Of a stretch of 64,000 nt of DNA, positions 1 to 8,629 are shown in pieces. The stretch is from Chloroflexota bacterium (GTDB lineage: Bacteria; Vulcanimicrobiota; JAMCWD01), in assembly GCA_023475345.1 (NCBI GenBank), contig JAMCWD010000001.1, positions 1 to 64,000 on the forward strand. Reading direction: 5' to 3'. The notes beneath the pieces were generated by a model. The model was not told where the DNA came from and did no database searches. It was given only the letters and a program-made list of their open reading frames with translations. Numbering within the stretch: the stretch's first letter is position 1; each line of letters starts with the position of its first letter. Both the position numbers and the translations under genes were made by a program.

Positions 1-87
1 TTGTTGGTTTTTCCAGCAAAATCCCAACAAGTATTTTCGAGCCACCGACTCGTTACGAATCAAGTCCTCATAAGCTTCGATCTCCAT
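1..87 (-). CDS. N-terminus of a transposase-like gene (cut by window edge)
   Basis: An open frame of 29 codons starts at the ATG at 87 and runs off the window. The ATG is preceded by a good ribosome site (AAGGTGGTG) a few bases upstream. The peptide contains NESVARKYLLGFCWKN, which resembles the start of IS1595-type transposases, where a similar helix precedes a CxxC zinc ribbon. The zinc ribbon and catalytic domain would lie outside the window, so the family call is an inference from composition only. It sits 36 bases beyond the stop of the SIR2-like gene in the same orientation, so an insertion may have clipped that gene. Confidence 0.35.
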   Translation of the reverse strand, partial: MEIEAYEDLIRNESVARKYLLGFCWKNQQ

Positions 88-122
88 GACACCACCTTAT
101 CATGGGATCAAATTCTAGGCAA

Positions 123-893
123 TTACCTTTCCCTATTGTCCAATTCTATAAAAATATCGCCTGTAAATATATCGTCTTGATGAAACATAACATTCACCCA
201 ATTAATAGAACCATGCATCTTGTGGATCTTTATCCTGGAATGCATATTAGCTCTCTCAAGTTTTTCCATGTCATTATCATTTTTAAATTTATTAACTGCC
301 ACATATCCACCTAAAGGAGACCATTTGTTCTTATTAAGGAGGGCTTTTTCCAAGACTAAATCATAATTGAAGGTAATAATTTCATCGCTTTTCTCATCAA
401 TGATTCCGGCAAATTCATCGGCAAAATTATTTCCTTTCAGTCCTTCAAGAACTATATAAAGAAAGGTTATAAGATGAGACTTTCTTTCTTTTAATTCACG
501 TTCGGACATTGAAAAAGGTATTGCAGGATAGGGAGGAATATCAGATCCGGCTTTTTCAAATTGAACTTCAGCCCCTGATAAATGGAGATCAATTAATGTA
601 AATAAATACTCAATGTTTTCTTTTATCGTTACCTTGCTATAATCAAAATCATAATGCATAAAGTTTTCAATAGATTTCTCTTCAAGTTCTTTTATAAAAC
701 TTTCTAATTTCTCGAACCATTTCAGCCTGTAGTTTATTCTGCCTTGACTAACCACTCTTTTTTTCTCTTTTTCATAGACTTTTTCTATGTTAGACCAGAT
801 ATCTTTCATTAAAGGCCCATCTGCTACTGCGTTGGAAAACCCCGCACCTAATAAAAAGGTTCTTTTCTTTTTATTTGTCCCCGAAATTTCCAT
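123..893 (-). CDS. SIR2-like NAD-binding domain protein, possibly truncated
   Basis: 256 residues. It shows the hallmarks of the SIR2-like (SIR2_2) Rossmann fold: LLGAGFS at residues 14-20, TFNYD near residue 174, and the histidine-containing HGSINW near residue 227. Such domains hydrolyse NAD in several anti-phage systems (for example ThsA and DSR types), or deacylate proteins. The protein stops about 30 residues after HGSINW, whereas relatives usually continue further. The start at 893 has a GGAGAA ribosome site. GC content is low (about 35%) compared with the flanking genes, which suggests acquired DNA. No partner gene is visible because the downstream side is occupied by the transposase-like start. 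The defence role is inference; the fold assignment is good. Confidence 0.7.
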   Translation of the reverse strand: MEISGTNKKKRTFLLGAGFSNAVADGPLMKDIWSNIEKVYEKEKKRVVSQGRINYRLKWFEKLESFIKELEEKSIENFMHYDFDYSKVTIKENIEYLFTLIDLHLSGAEVQFEKAGSDIPPYPAIPFSMSERELKERKSHLITFLYIVLEGLKGNNFADEFAGIIDEKSDEIITFNYDLVLEKALLNKNKWSPLGGYVAVNKFKNDNDMEKLERANMHSRIKIHKMHGSINWVNVMFHQDDIFTGDIFIELDNRER

Positions 894-1148
894 TGTCTTC
901 TCCCCACTCTAAATTTTTTAGCGTTTCCATATCAAGATTCGTCAACGCCGAAAAGAATACATTTATAGGAATGCTTTAGCCGTTGATAAAATTTCGGTTC
1001 CCTCCAGCAATATCCTTTGGAGTTTTCACTATTCTAATCTTATGTCTATGGATCAAAGCCCTTTTTACATCTATGATAAAAATAATCATCCTAGAAACTA
1101 TTCAAGCGAGCAGCCACCCCTGTGCCCCGTGATCAAATCTTCCAAAAG

Positions 1149-1157
1149 TGCTATAAT
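1149..1157 (+). promoter_or_regulatory. Extended -10 promoter, leaderless start
   Basis: TGC-TATAAT ends 8 bases before the ATG at 1166. There is no ribosome site between them, so transcription would begin at or within a base or two of the start codon. No good -35 box is seen, which is tolerated with an extended -10. Confidence 0.55.
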
Positions 1158-1165
1158 TTTTCCCG

Positions 1166-1867
1166 ATGAGCACAAACAGCAATTCAAGCAAATTTGACGA
1201 ACCTGTAAGATCACCCGTCGAGACATGGGCGTTTCCCATATTTTCGCTTCTGGCGGTGGTCCTTCTGGTCATGTCCAGGACGCCCGGCCTCCTGTACCGC
1301 TTTTACATGGACGACGGCCCGTCAGAAATTATAACCATAATCTGCCACCTCATTGCATGCGCCTTTTTCATAGCCACTTTCATCCTGTTGTGGCGAAAAG
1401 GGCATAAAGCCTGGCTCCTGCTCCTGCTTGCTATTTTCTCCTTCTGGGTGGCCGGGGAAGAGATATCCTGGGGCCAGAGGATTTTTGCCGAACACATCCC
1501 CGAATTCTTCATGAAATATAACTCCAACGAGAGCATAAACATCCATAACCTTTATTTCTTCGAGCCGTACGAAGACGAGATAACCCTCGCGGTGGTTTTA
1601 AGCTGGGGGCTTTTCCTCCCCGCCCTTTCATTTTTATCCGATAAAGTTAAAAATTTCTTCTGGAAAATCAATTTCCCGTGCCCCGGGAACCCCGTCGCAG
1701 CAGGCATTATCATAGTTTTTGCCCTTGAAGTCATGTTCTTCCTCTCACAGAGAGACTACACCGAGTTCGGATACGAAACGGTGGAACTTGGCTTTGCAAT
1801 CGCCTGGGCGCTTACCGCGCTGGGCCTGTTCCTTGCCAGGAAAAAGTCGCTGGAGCCGGGAAAGTGA
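1166..1867 (+). CDS. Polytopic membrane protein of unknown function (GEEISWGQR motif)
   Basis: 233 residues with about six hydrophobic segments: near 22-42, 55-76, 82-95, 142-160, 175-193 and 207-224. A conserved-looking polar stretch, GEEISWGQR near residue 97 followed by NIHNLYFFEP, lies at the edge of a membrane segment and could be an active or binding site. I recognise this pattern from uncharacterised membrane proteins but know no function. The start is the ATG at 1166, directly behind an extended -10 box. The next gene, an exported PQQ propeller, overlaps by four bases (GTGA), so the two are co-translated and probably act together at the envelope. Confidence 0.7.
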   Translation: MSTNSNSSKFDEPVRSPVETWAFPIFSLLAVVLLVMSRTPGLLYRFYMDDGPSEIITIICHLIACAFFIATFILLWRKGHKAWLLLLLAIFSFWVAGEEISWGQRIFAEHIPEFFMKYNSNESINIHNLYFFEPYEDEITLAVVLSWGLFLPALSFLSDKVKNFFWKINFPCPGNPVAAGIIIVFALEVMFFLSQRDYTEFGYETVELGFAIAWALTALGLFLARKKSLEPGK

Positions 1868-3006
1868 AAAAAATCCCGGCGGCCCTGATTTTACTTTTTT
1901 TGATTTTATCTATAACTTTCCTTTTAGTATCGGCGGCCGGAAAAAACGGAGCCATCTTCCCCCGGTTCCGCTTCGATATACATAACACCGGGGCGGTCCC
2001 GTACAGAGGGCCTGTAACTCCCCCCGGCCTTATATGGGCTTTCAATACGCGGTATCATATCAGCACCCCGTATATTACATCGGGGCCGGTTATCGACAGG
2101 AGGGGAAACCTTTATTTCGGCTCGGAGGATATGAGCCTTTACTGCCTCGACCCCGGCGGCAAAAAATTATGGGAATTCCCCACGGGCGACAGGGTCAGGT
2201 CAACCCCCGCCATCGGAGACGACGGCACTATATACTTCGGGAGCAACGACAAATATTTCAGGGCGCTGTCCCCCGGCGGCAAACTCCTGTGGAAATACGG
2301 GACCGGTGATTTCGTGGAGTCGTCGCCTTTGATAACTCCCGGCGGCCTTATCTGCTTCGGCTCCGAAGACTACAACCTTTATGCCCTCGACCGTAACGGT
2401 AAATTGAGGTGGAGCTATTCCACTGGCGGGCCTATCCGCTCGTCTTTCGGGTCTGATGAAAAAGGCAGCCTTTATATAGGAAGCAATGACGGGGCGTTGT
2501 ATTCGGTCAATAAGAACGGCGAATTCCGCTGGAAAATTCAGACGAAGGGCGAGGTGCGCTCCTCCCCTGCTTTTCCCGGCGACGGGACGGGCTTTGTAGG
2601 TTCAAGCGACGGTTATATTTATTCCTTTACGATAAACGGGAAAGACAGGTGGAAGTTCAAGACCGGCGGCATGGTCAGGGGCAGCCCTGCCATCGGGCAG
2701 GACGGGACGCTTTATACCGGCAGCCGGGATAAATGCGTTTATGCCCTGGATATGAAAGACGGCCATCTTATATGGAGGACAGCCCTCGACGGGGAGATCT
2801 GGGGGAGCGTACTTGTTGACGGGAACGGCAACTTATACGCGGCGAGCGACAAAGGGTTCGTTTACTGTCTCAACCCTTACGGGGAGAAGAAGTGGGTTTT
2901 CAGGACGAGCGGCCCGATATACGGGACCCCGTGTCTTGCCCCACATGGCGCATTATATATTTACAGCGAGGACGGGAAGCTATATTCCCTGGCCGGGGCC
3001 AGGTAA
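1864..3006 (+). CDS. Exported PQQ-like beta-propeller repeat protein
   Basis: 380 residues. A Sec signal peptide covers about residues 1-25 (hydrophobic core, AAG end). The rest is a run of about eight repeats of the type YFGSxDxxxYxLDxxGKxxWxFxTG, the sequence signature of PQQ/BamB-like propeller blades. The fold usually scaffolds protein contacts in the periplasm; the quinone-binding residues of true PQQ dehydrogenases cannot be claimed. The start is GTG, overlapping the TGA of the membrane protein upstream. A second protein of the same type, with the same RxDxHN-like opening region, lies at 40027-41262. Confidence 0.85.
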   Translation: MKKIPAALILLFLILSITFLLVSAAGKNGAIFPRFRFDIHNTGAVPYRGPVTPPGLIWAFNTRYHISTPYITSGPVIDRRGNLYFGSEDMSLYCLDPGGKKLWEFPTGDRVRSTPAIGDDGTIYFGSNDKYFRALSPGGKLLWKYGTGDFVESSPLITPGGLICFGSEDYNLYALDRNGKLRWSYSTGGPIRSSFGSDEKGSLYIGSNDGALYSVNKNGEFRWKIQTKGEVRSSPAFPGDGTGFVGSSDGYIYSFTINGKDRWKFKTGGMVRGSPAIGQDGTLYTGSRDKCVYALDMKDGHLIWRTALDGEIWGSVLVDGNGNLYAASDKGFVYCLNPYGEKKWVFRTSGPIYGTPCLAPHGALYIYSEDGKLYSLAGAR

Positions 3007-3231
3007 ACAGGTTTCCGGGCAGGCTGTTTTTTTCAGGCCGGAACCTTTGATAGTTTCTTACAGGACAAGTTATCCACATATCCCATACGGGGGCACCTCC
3101 TAAATTCTCTGTATGAGACAGGCGATTTTGCAATATCCCCTGCAGAAAGATTAAAAAGTCCTGATTTTATGCTATTTTTTAAGATCCGAACCTGTCCGGC
3201 GCCTGTAATATCAGCCTTTATAAACAAATTT

Positions 3232-4182
3232 TTAATTTTTATCTTCTTCTTCATCCAGTGTGCCGGGAGGCAGTCCGGCCAGGAACTTCGGCATGAAGAA
3301 AAGTCCTATGAAAGTCGGGAATATATATTCGACGAAAGAATACGTCAGGGCCAGTGCGAGCAGTGTATCCGCGCCTGCCCAGGGCTGAAACAGTACGACA
3401 AAAGCCGCTTCCCTGGTGCCGAACCCCGATATGCCGATAGGAAGCTGGCCTATCAGAACCGCAAGCGGGGCAAGCGATATGGCATCGTAGAAAGGGACGT
3501 TCAGATGGAAAATCCAGAAAAGAAGAAGAGCCGTAATAACGAAATTCGATTCGGAAAACAGGGTATAAAAGAAAAAGCCCACCCGTTGTATCCTCTTGAG
3601 ACCGACGAACGCCTTCCCCATATCCTTCAGGATCATTCCGAATTTGCTTTCCCCTTTGCTTTTTGAAATAATCATGTCCAGGGGCACGTCCAGCCCCCAG
3701 AGTATCAGAATGAGCAGGGCAAGACCCGCCGGGAGCATCCATACCGGGGACAGGGAGCCTATAATCCTGCCGGCAAGGACAAAAAAGCAAAGCGCCATTA
3801 GGATCAAGACCTTGTTGAAAGCGATTACCCCGATGCCTGTAGCAAGCGGGAGCTTTTTCCGGGATGAAAGGTAAACAGCCCTTGCGATTTCACCTATCTT
3901 GCCGGGGATTACCAGCTTTATGGGCATGCAGCCCATCATCACCACGAGCATCTCCCGGAAAGATATTTTACAACCGAGCGATCTTAAAATGCGCCTCCAT
4001 TTGTCCGTAGGGGCGAGCATATTAAGCAAGATCGGTATGATGAGCCAGGGGCTCCTGTTAATATCGGCCTTTTCCAGGGCGTCGAAGACCGCCTTCGGCT
4101 CGATGACCTTGAAAAGGAGGTAAAAAATAAGAATGGTAACGCCGAAAGTAAAAAGAACATTGAAAAGCGCGGGCTTTTTCAT
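3232..4182 (-). CDS. Flippase-like integral membrane protein (UPF0104 / LPG synthase TM family)
   Basis: 316 residues with about eight membrane segments. It matches the family that includes the transmembrane part of lysylphosphatidylglycerol synthase (PF03706): a conserved PGKIGE motif after segment two, and the LPIGISGFGTREAAF signature late in the protein. Family members are proposed to move lipids or lipid-linked glycans across the membrane. I chose the ATG at 4182, which forms an ATGA overlap with the upstream radical SAM gene; a longer frame to 4260 would run inside that gene. It is the last gene of a three-gene minus-strand operon with two radical SAM enzymes. Confidence 0.8.
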   Translation of the reverse strand: MKKPALFNVLFTFGVTILIFYLLFKVIEPKAVFDALEKADINRSPWLIIPILLNMLAPTDKWRRILRSLGCKISFREMLVVMMGCMPIKLVIPGKIGEIARAVYLSSRKKLPLATGIGVIAFNKVLILMALCFFVLAGRIIGSLSPVWMLPAGLALLILILWGLDVPLDMIISKSKGESKFGMILKDMGKAFVGLKRIQRVGFFFYTLFSESNFVITALLLFWIFHLNVPFYDAISLAPLAVLIGQLPIGISGFGTREAAFVVLFQPWAGADTLLALALTYSFVEYIFPTFIGLFFMPKFLAGLPPGTLDEEEDKN

Positions 4183-5147
4183 TTTCCCCAGTCCTTTGAA
4201 ACGAGACGCGACCAAAAAAGGTTGACCCATGCCTGCCCTGCTCCGAAACAATTTGAACACCGCATGGCGGGCATCGTTTCGAAAGCTTTCTTGAAGCCCC
4301 CGGCCCTGAAATCCAGACCCTCGCCTTCAGGCCGGACCCGGCCACAACGCCATACCCTGCCCGCCGGGTCAACCCTGCAAAAAATGAACCCTCCACCGCA
4401 GGCAAGAGGCGCGCTTTCCGGATAATCACCGAAATGCCTCAGCAGGCCGTTCGGCGAATCTATGTATAAATTGTTTTTCTTCTCGCCAAGCAAAAGATTA
4501 ACGGCCTTTTTCAGATCTTCCGTCCCCGGCGCTGCCGGGTTTTCGCTGTTTCCTCTCAATAAAAATTTATCGGCGGGCTGGAAAGCGGACGGGAGCTTTT
4601 CTTTCTTTATAAACTCCAGGAATTCGGGAAGCCTGTCGATGTTTTCGCTTGAAAGAACGCACATCAGGGAAACTGAGATGCCGATTTTTCTAGCCCCGGC
4701 TACGGTATCCATGACATCTTTAAAAGAGCCTTCCCCCCGGATGGAATCGTTTACCTCTTCGATGCCGTCGAGGCTCAAAGTGATGCCGGAGACGCCTTTA
4801 AGCTCCTTTAATCTTGCAGCGGCCCCCCTCCCCGACGTATTTATATTGACTTCTATCCCGGCGTCCTTGCAGGCGGATATTATCTCCGGGAGATCCTCCC
4901 TCAGCATCGGCTCTCCCCCCGTGAGAGACACGCGAATACAACCAAGCTTCCCTATTTCTTCAACAAGCGAAACAGCGTCCTTCGTATCGAACTCGTCTCC
5001 CGGAGGCTGCTGATCTTTCCCGCAATAAATACAACAGGACGGGCACCTTGCCGTAATTTCCCAGCTTACAAAAAGAGGCGTCCTCTTCTTCCCTATCGCG
5101 CCTGCGAACATCCCCTTCAAAGTTTTGAAAACATTTTTAAGATTCAT
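4179..5147 (-). CDS. Radical SAM protein with SPASM-like C-terminus
   Basis: 322 residues. The [4Fe-4S]-SAM cluster motif is C35-x3-C39-x2-C42 and the SAM-binding GGEP is at 77-80. The C-terminal third holds further cysteines (CGGGFIFC, WRCGRV, CSNC) that fit a SPASM or twitch auxiliary cluster. Enzymes of this build modify peptides or act in cofactor and lipid pathways; the substrate is unknown here. It overlaps its upstream B12-radical SAM neighbour by 11 bases and its downstream flippase by 4, so the three products are made together. Confidence 0.85.
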   Translation of the reverse strand: MNLKNVFKTLKGMFAGAIGKKRTPLFVSWEITARCPSCCIYCGKDQQPPGDEFDTKDAVSLVEEIGKLGCIRVSLTGGEPMLREDLPEIISACKDAGIEVNINTSGRGAAARLKELKGVSGITLSLDGIEEVNDSIRGEGSFKDVMDTVAGARKIGISVSLMCVLSSENIDRLPEFLEFIKKEKLPSAFQPADKFLLRGNSENPAAPGTEDLKKAVNLLLGEKKNNLYIDSPNGLLRHFGDYPESAPLACGGGFIFCRVDPAGRVWRCGRVRPEGEGLDFRAGGFKKAFETMPAMRCSNCFGAGQAWVNLFWSRLVSKDWGK

Positions 5148-6636
5148 TTTCGATACCTTTACGAGGCGGAAAGAATTTCCTGTAAATCCGCAGGGGGTAA
5201 TACTTGAAATATAGCCGAAACCTGAAATCCCTTTTCTTTACGGCAAGCATAAGCTGGAGAAAATTAACCGCCGGGCCGGGCATGCGGCCCAGCTTTTCAA
5301 GTCCCCTGCCGTTAATGATTTTATTTATTTTCGCGGGAGAAAGCATCGGCAGTATCTTGTATAAAACCCTGTAGCCTTTAAGATCCGGGTTTTCTTTTTC
5401 AGGATGGAAGAAGTCTCCTGCTTCTTCGGCGTTTTCCAGCGCCTCTATGTCCGATTCGTTAAGAATACCCTTATTCTTTGCCATTTCGACCGCCGGGAGC
5501 CGGGGGAAATATGAAAGATGATGGACTTTTATCCTGTTAAGACGGCGCAGGCCGGCATAAAGCAGCGCGCCGGATTTAAAATCTTCGATGCTTTCCCCCG
5601 GGATCCCGAACATGTGGTCAACATCATATAAAAGCCCGTAACGGTCACATGTCTTGAATGCCGAAAGGAACAACTCGTTGCCGCCGGGAGCTATATTCAA
5701 TTCCTCCCTGATCTTTTCGTTCCATGTCTGCAGTCCGAACTCAACGCAATAACAGCCCGATTCCTTCAAAAGCTCTGCAATCTCATCATCCAGGTAGCGG
5801 ACCTGGCCGAAGCAGCGGAAAGGCAGATTTATCTCGCTTCGATAACCTTCCAGGAACTCAAAAAGCCATTTCCTGTCGGTGAAAAAAATGGGGTCGTTGA
5901 ATGAGACCGTCCTGAATTTATAACGGCTTTTCATTTCCTTAAGCTCGTCAAGCGAACCGGCGGCGCTCCGGCGGCGGAAATACCTGTAATTATAAAGCCT
6001 GTTCGTATGGCTTTCCCCGCAATAAACACAGCGGTTCGGGCAACCCCTGCTTGTCATAATCACGTAATCGTCTTCAAGCGGAAGATACGGTGCAAAGAGA
6101 TCTTTATCGGGATAAGGGAGAGAGTCCAGGTCATTCACAGGAGGAGACATGGAATTCCGGATGATCTCACCACCTCTCCTCCATACAAGGTTGGGCACCG
6201 ACCTAAAATCTTCTTTTTTTTCGACGGCGGAAAGAAATGCCGGGAAAGCGATCTCCCCTTCGCCTGTTATCACATAATCGACCGCGGCCTTCTCCATCAC
6301 CCTGTCGGGCACAAGGGTAGGATGAACTCCCCCGAAAATTACAGGGACATCGAGTTTTTGCTTCACCTTCCGGGCGATGTCGAGGCACCATTTATGCGTC
6401 CCTGTAAACGAGGAGAACGCAATGACATCGGGCTTCGAATCAAGTATGGTTTTCAGGACTTCTTTTTCCTGGGAAAAAATCTTTTCAAGCGCCGGTATGT
6501 AAAAAACGTTATCATTTTTGCCGAAAAGGCCCATGTCGTACGCCAGGGTTACCCTATGCCCGGCCTGCTTGAGCATGGCCGAAAGCATCTCAAGACCCAG
6601 GTTCTCGCGGCCCTGATGAACGAAGGTAACATTCAT
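5137..6636 (-). CDS. B12-binding-type radical SAM protein
   Basis: 499 residues. The N-terminal 140 residues form a Rossmann-like cobalamin-binding domain without the DxHxxG base-off motif: GGVHP at 102-106 and TGEGE near 124. The radical SAM core follows, with C199-x3-C203-x2-C206. Class-B-type members methylate unreactive carbons or rearrange rings. The C-terminal 120 residues are basic and specific to this gene. It is first in the operon with the SPASM protein and flippase. A promoter with a six-base gap to the ATG lies immediately upstream, so the mRNA is probably leaderless. Confidence 0.88.
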   Translation of the reverse strand: MNVTFVHQGRENLGLEMLSAMLKQAGHRVTLAYDMGLFGKNDNVFYIPALEKIFSQEKEVLKTILDSKPDVIAFSSFTGTHKWCLDIARKVKQKLDVPVIFGGVHPTLVPDRVMEKAAVDYVITGEGEIAFPAFLSAVEKKEDFRSVPNLVWRRGGEIIRNSMSPPVNDLDSLPYPDKDLFAPYLPLEDDYVIMTSRGCPNRCVYCGESHTNRLYNYRYFRRRSAAGSLDELKEMKSRYKFRTVSFNDPIFFTDRKWLFEFLEGYRSEINLPFRCFGQVRYLDDEIAELLKESGCYCVEFGLQTWNEKIREELNIAPGGNELFLSAFKTCDRYGLLYDVDHMFGIPGESIEDFKSGALLYAGLRRLNRIKVHHLSYFPRLPAVEMAKNKGILNESDIEALENAEEAGDFFHPEKENPDLKGYRVLYKILPMLSPAKINKIINGRGLEKLGRMPGPAVNFLQLMLAVKKRDFRFRLYFKYYPLRIYRKFFPPRKGIENES

Positions 6637-6642
6637 GATGCC

Positions 6643-6671
6643 ATTGTAACTCCACAGGCGTTTAATGACAA
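6643..6671 (-). promoter_or_regulatory. Sigma70 promoter, leaderless start
   Basis: TTGTCA (6671-6666), 17-base spacer, TACAAT (6648-6643), then six bases to the ATG at 6636. No ribosome site fits in the gap. It drives the radical SAM / radical SAM / flippase operon. Confidence 0.55.
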
Positions 6672-6731
6672 GCTGAATTTGGATTTCAAGAGAACATCGG
6701 CGAACATCATTCCGGCAAATTTCCGACAGGT

Positions 6732-8495
6732 CTATTTTTTAATCAATTCCTCGTAAAATTTCCTGTCCATAAAACCGGTATCCTGTTTCAAGGCTTCCTT
6801 TACCAGTTTTTTACCTTCTTCTTTTTTGCCGGTTTCCATATAGCACCAGCCCAGAAGCGCCTTGTACCAGCCGAGAGAATCATCCATTTGGACTGCTTTT
6901 TCCGCCCAGGGAACAGCGTCCTTAAAACGTTCGATCTTGGTGTATGCGTAAGCGGCCTGGCCGGGGAAAAACGAGTTGCTCACCCTTTCGGAGGCGGAGG
7001 CGCAAAACTCGGCAAGGCTGAGCCAGTCCGTATCGTAGGTCAATAAATTCGCCAGCGCGCCATTTACATTAATATTGTTGGGGTCAAGCGCCAGCGCCTC
7101 GTCTAACGCGCCGAAAGACTTCCTGAACTGTTTGCTGTCCATATAAGCCAGGCCGAGAGCAAGATATACACTCGGATGCTTTAATTTGTGAACCGACTTT
7201 CTCAAGTATTCGATTGCCGGCTCGTATCGGCCGAGGGAAAAGCTGGTAATTCCAGCACCGTAAAGCAGGCCCGGGCTTCCCGGCTTATTTTTAAGCAACT
7301 GTTCATATGTATTCAACAGCCCCCTCAGCCCGTTTTGAGACTGTACAACCTCTACAAGCTTTCTGTGGGCGGGGATATAATCGGGCACCCTTTCTATCTC
7401 CTTTTCAAGAAGGCCCTGCGCGGCCTTTAAATCCCCGGCCGACCCGGCTTTGTTAACAAGCTCCATAGTTATCCTGATCTGCCTGTCCCCGGCGGTATCC
7501 CACGATTGGGACGGGTTTTCAGGTATCCGGAGCTTGAGATTCAGCGGCCTGGGGTCTTTTATAGTCCCAAGCCTTTCGGCAAACATTTTCCATTTCATTT
7601 TCCCGGACAATTTTTTCATGTCCCTGTTCTCTATCTTGAAACAATGCTTCACATCCCTGTTGAAAATAACATAACCTCCCGACTGCTCACCGAAACCTAC
7701 CAGGCGGTTGGATGGAAATCTCCCCAGGGTAACATCGACGGGAACCCATCCGTAAGGCTCCAGGTAAATTTCCGTCCATGCATGAGTCAGTGGTACCTTG
7801 CCTTCTCCCGGGTTGATATGGATGCCGTTTACGAACCTGGCCGGGATCCCCGCCGCCCTTAAAAGCGCCATCAAATAATAAGTGGCGTCGGAACACTGGG
7901 CTATCCGGTTCTTCAATACTTCCAGGGCGGTAACCGGCTTTAAGGTCAAATCGAATTTGATATTCTCACGGACATAATCATATAAAGCAAGCGTTTTATA
8001 ATAAGGGTTTTTAATCCCGCCGGTAAGGCTCAGGGCAAGCCCTTTGATCCCCGGCGCGTCCGACTGGATATAAGAATCGGGCGCGAGCCAGTATGAAAGG
8101 TTGGCAAGCAATTCTTTGCCCGGCTCGCGGACAATATCCGCATCAAGAGGAAATACAACATCGTAGATTTTTATTTTCGCGGTAAATACTATCTTCGCGG
8201 TCTTGCCCGGGGGCAGCTTGGAATAGGTGAATACTCGCCAGCGCTCTCCTTTCGTCCCTTCCAGCAGGCCGCCTTTATAATTATATTTCAGCCATAACAC
8301 TTCCTGATACGGCGGGACACTCCTCAACTCCGGCACCGATATTATTACATTCTCGGGCTGGTCCGACCTGTTGGTATAAGTGAGGGTTCCCTCAAGATTG
8401 AAAACGTCGCCGCCCTTAATTATGGCGGCAGGACGGGCATAGGCCGCTCCAATTAAAAAAAAGATTGCGATTATTAATAATATTATTTTTTTCAT
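6732..8495 (-). CDS. Exported transglutaminase-like protein with TPR repeats
   Basis: 587 residues. A signal peptide (about 1-20, ending AYARP) leads to a beta-rich domain, then a transglutaminase/cysteine-protease core: catalytic cysteine in AQCSDATYY (about residue 200), histidine in HAWTEIYLE and aspartate in WVPVDVT, with normal spacing. From about residue 340 onward lie several TPR-like helical pairs. Proteins of this build act in the periplasm as peptidases or crosslinkers; the TPR part should bind a partner. I chose the ATG at 8495 (GGGAAG ribosome site, signal peptide follows at once) and not the longer frame from 8639, which would overlap the divergent methyltransferase gene. The 135-base gap to 8630 must hold both divergent promoters. 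Confidence 0.8.
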   Translation of the reverse strand: MKKIILLIIAIFFLIGAAYARPAAIIKGGDVFNLEGTLTYTNRSDQPENVIISVPELRSVPPYQEVLWLKYNYKGGLLEGTKGERWRVFTYSKLPPGKTAKIVFTAKIKIYDVVFPLDADIVREPGKELLANLSYWLAPDSYIQSDAPGIKGLALSLTGGIKNPYYKTLALYDYVRENIKFDLTLKPVTALEVLKNRIAQCSDATYYLMALLRAAGIPARFVNGIHINPGEGKVPLTHAWTEIYLEPYGWVPVDVTLGRFPSNRLVGFGEQSGGYVIFNRDVKHCFKIENRDMKKLSGKMKWKMFAERLGTIKDPRPLNLKLRIPENPSQSWDTAGDRQIRITMELVNKAGSAGDLKAAQGLLEKEIERVPDYIPAHRKLVEVVQSQNGLRGLLNTYEQLLKNKPGSPGLLYGAGITSFSLGRYEPAIEYLRKSVHKLKHPSVYLALGLAYMDSKQFRKSFGALDEALALDPNNINVNGALANLLTYDTDWLSLAEFCASASERVSNSFFPGQAAYAYTKIERFKDAVPWAEKAVQMDDSLGWYKALLGWCYMETGKKEEGKKLVKEALKQDTGFMDRKFYEELIKK

Positions 8496-8629
8496 GCCGC
8501 TTCCCTGGATTTTATCACAAAACCCGTTTTGAAAACAAATCTTTGTATTAAATTTTTCTGTTTTTTCAAAAATGGAAAGGATCGCAGTTTTATTGTACAG
8601 AATTTCTTGACGAGGAGATTCGTATAAGC

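Noticed and set aside
3010..3045. Inverted repeat GGTTTCCGG / CCGGAACC after the PQQ gene
   Set aside because: It has a bulge, a 19-base loop with the T-run inside the loop and no U-tract after the stem, so it does not meet terminator form.
3070..3078. TTATCCACA, a perfect DnaA-box 9-mer (also at 20446-20454)
   Set aside because: About 0.5 such 9-mers are expected by chance in 64 kb on both strands. The two are 17 kb apart, with no cluster and no dnaA, dnaN or gidA gene, so there is no support for an origin.
5137..6800. Cobalamin riboswitch ahead of B12-type radical SAM genes
   Set aside because: The upstream regions are too short for the element and promoters abut the start codons; no B12-box-like sequence was seen at any of the eight.
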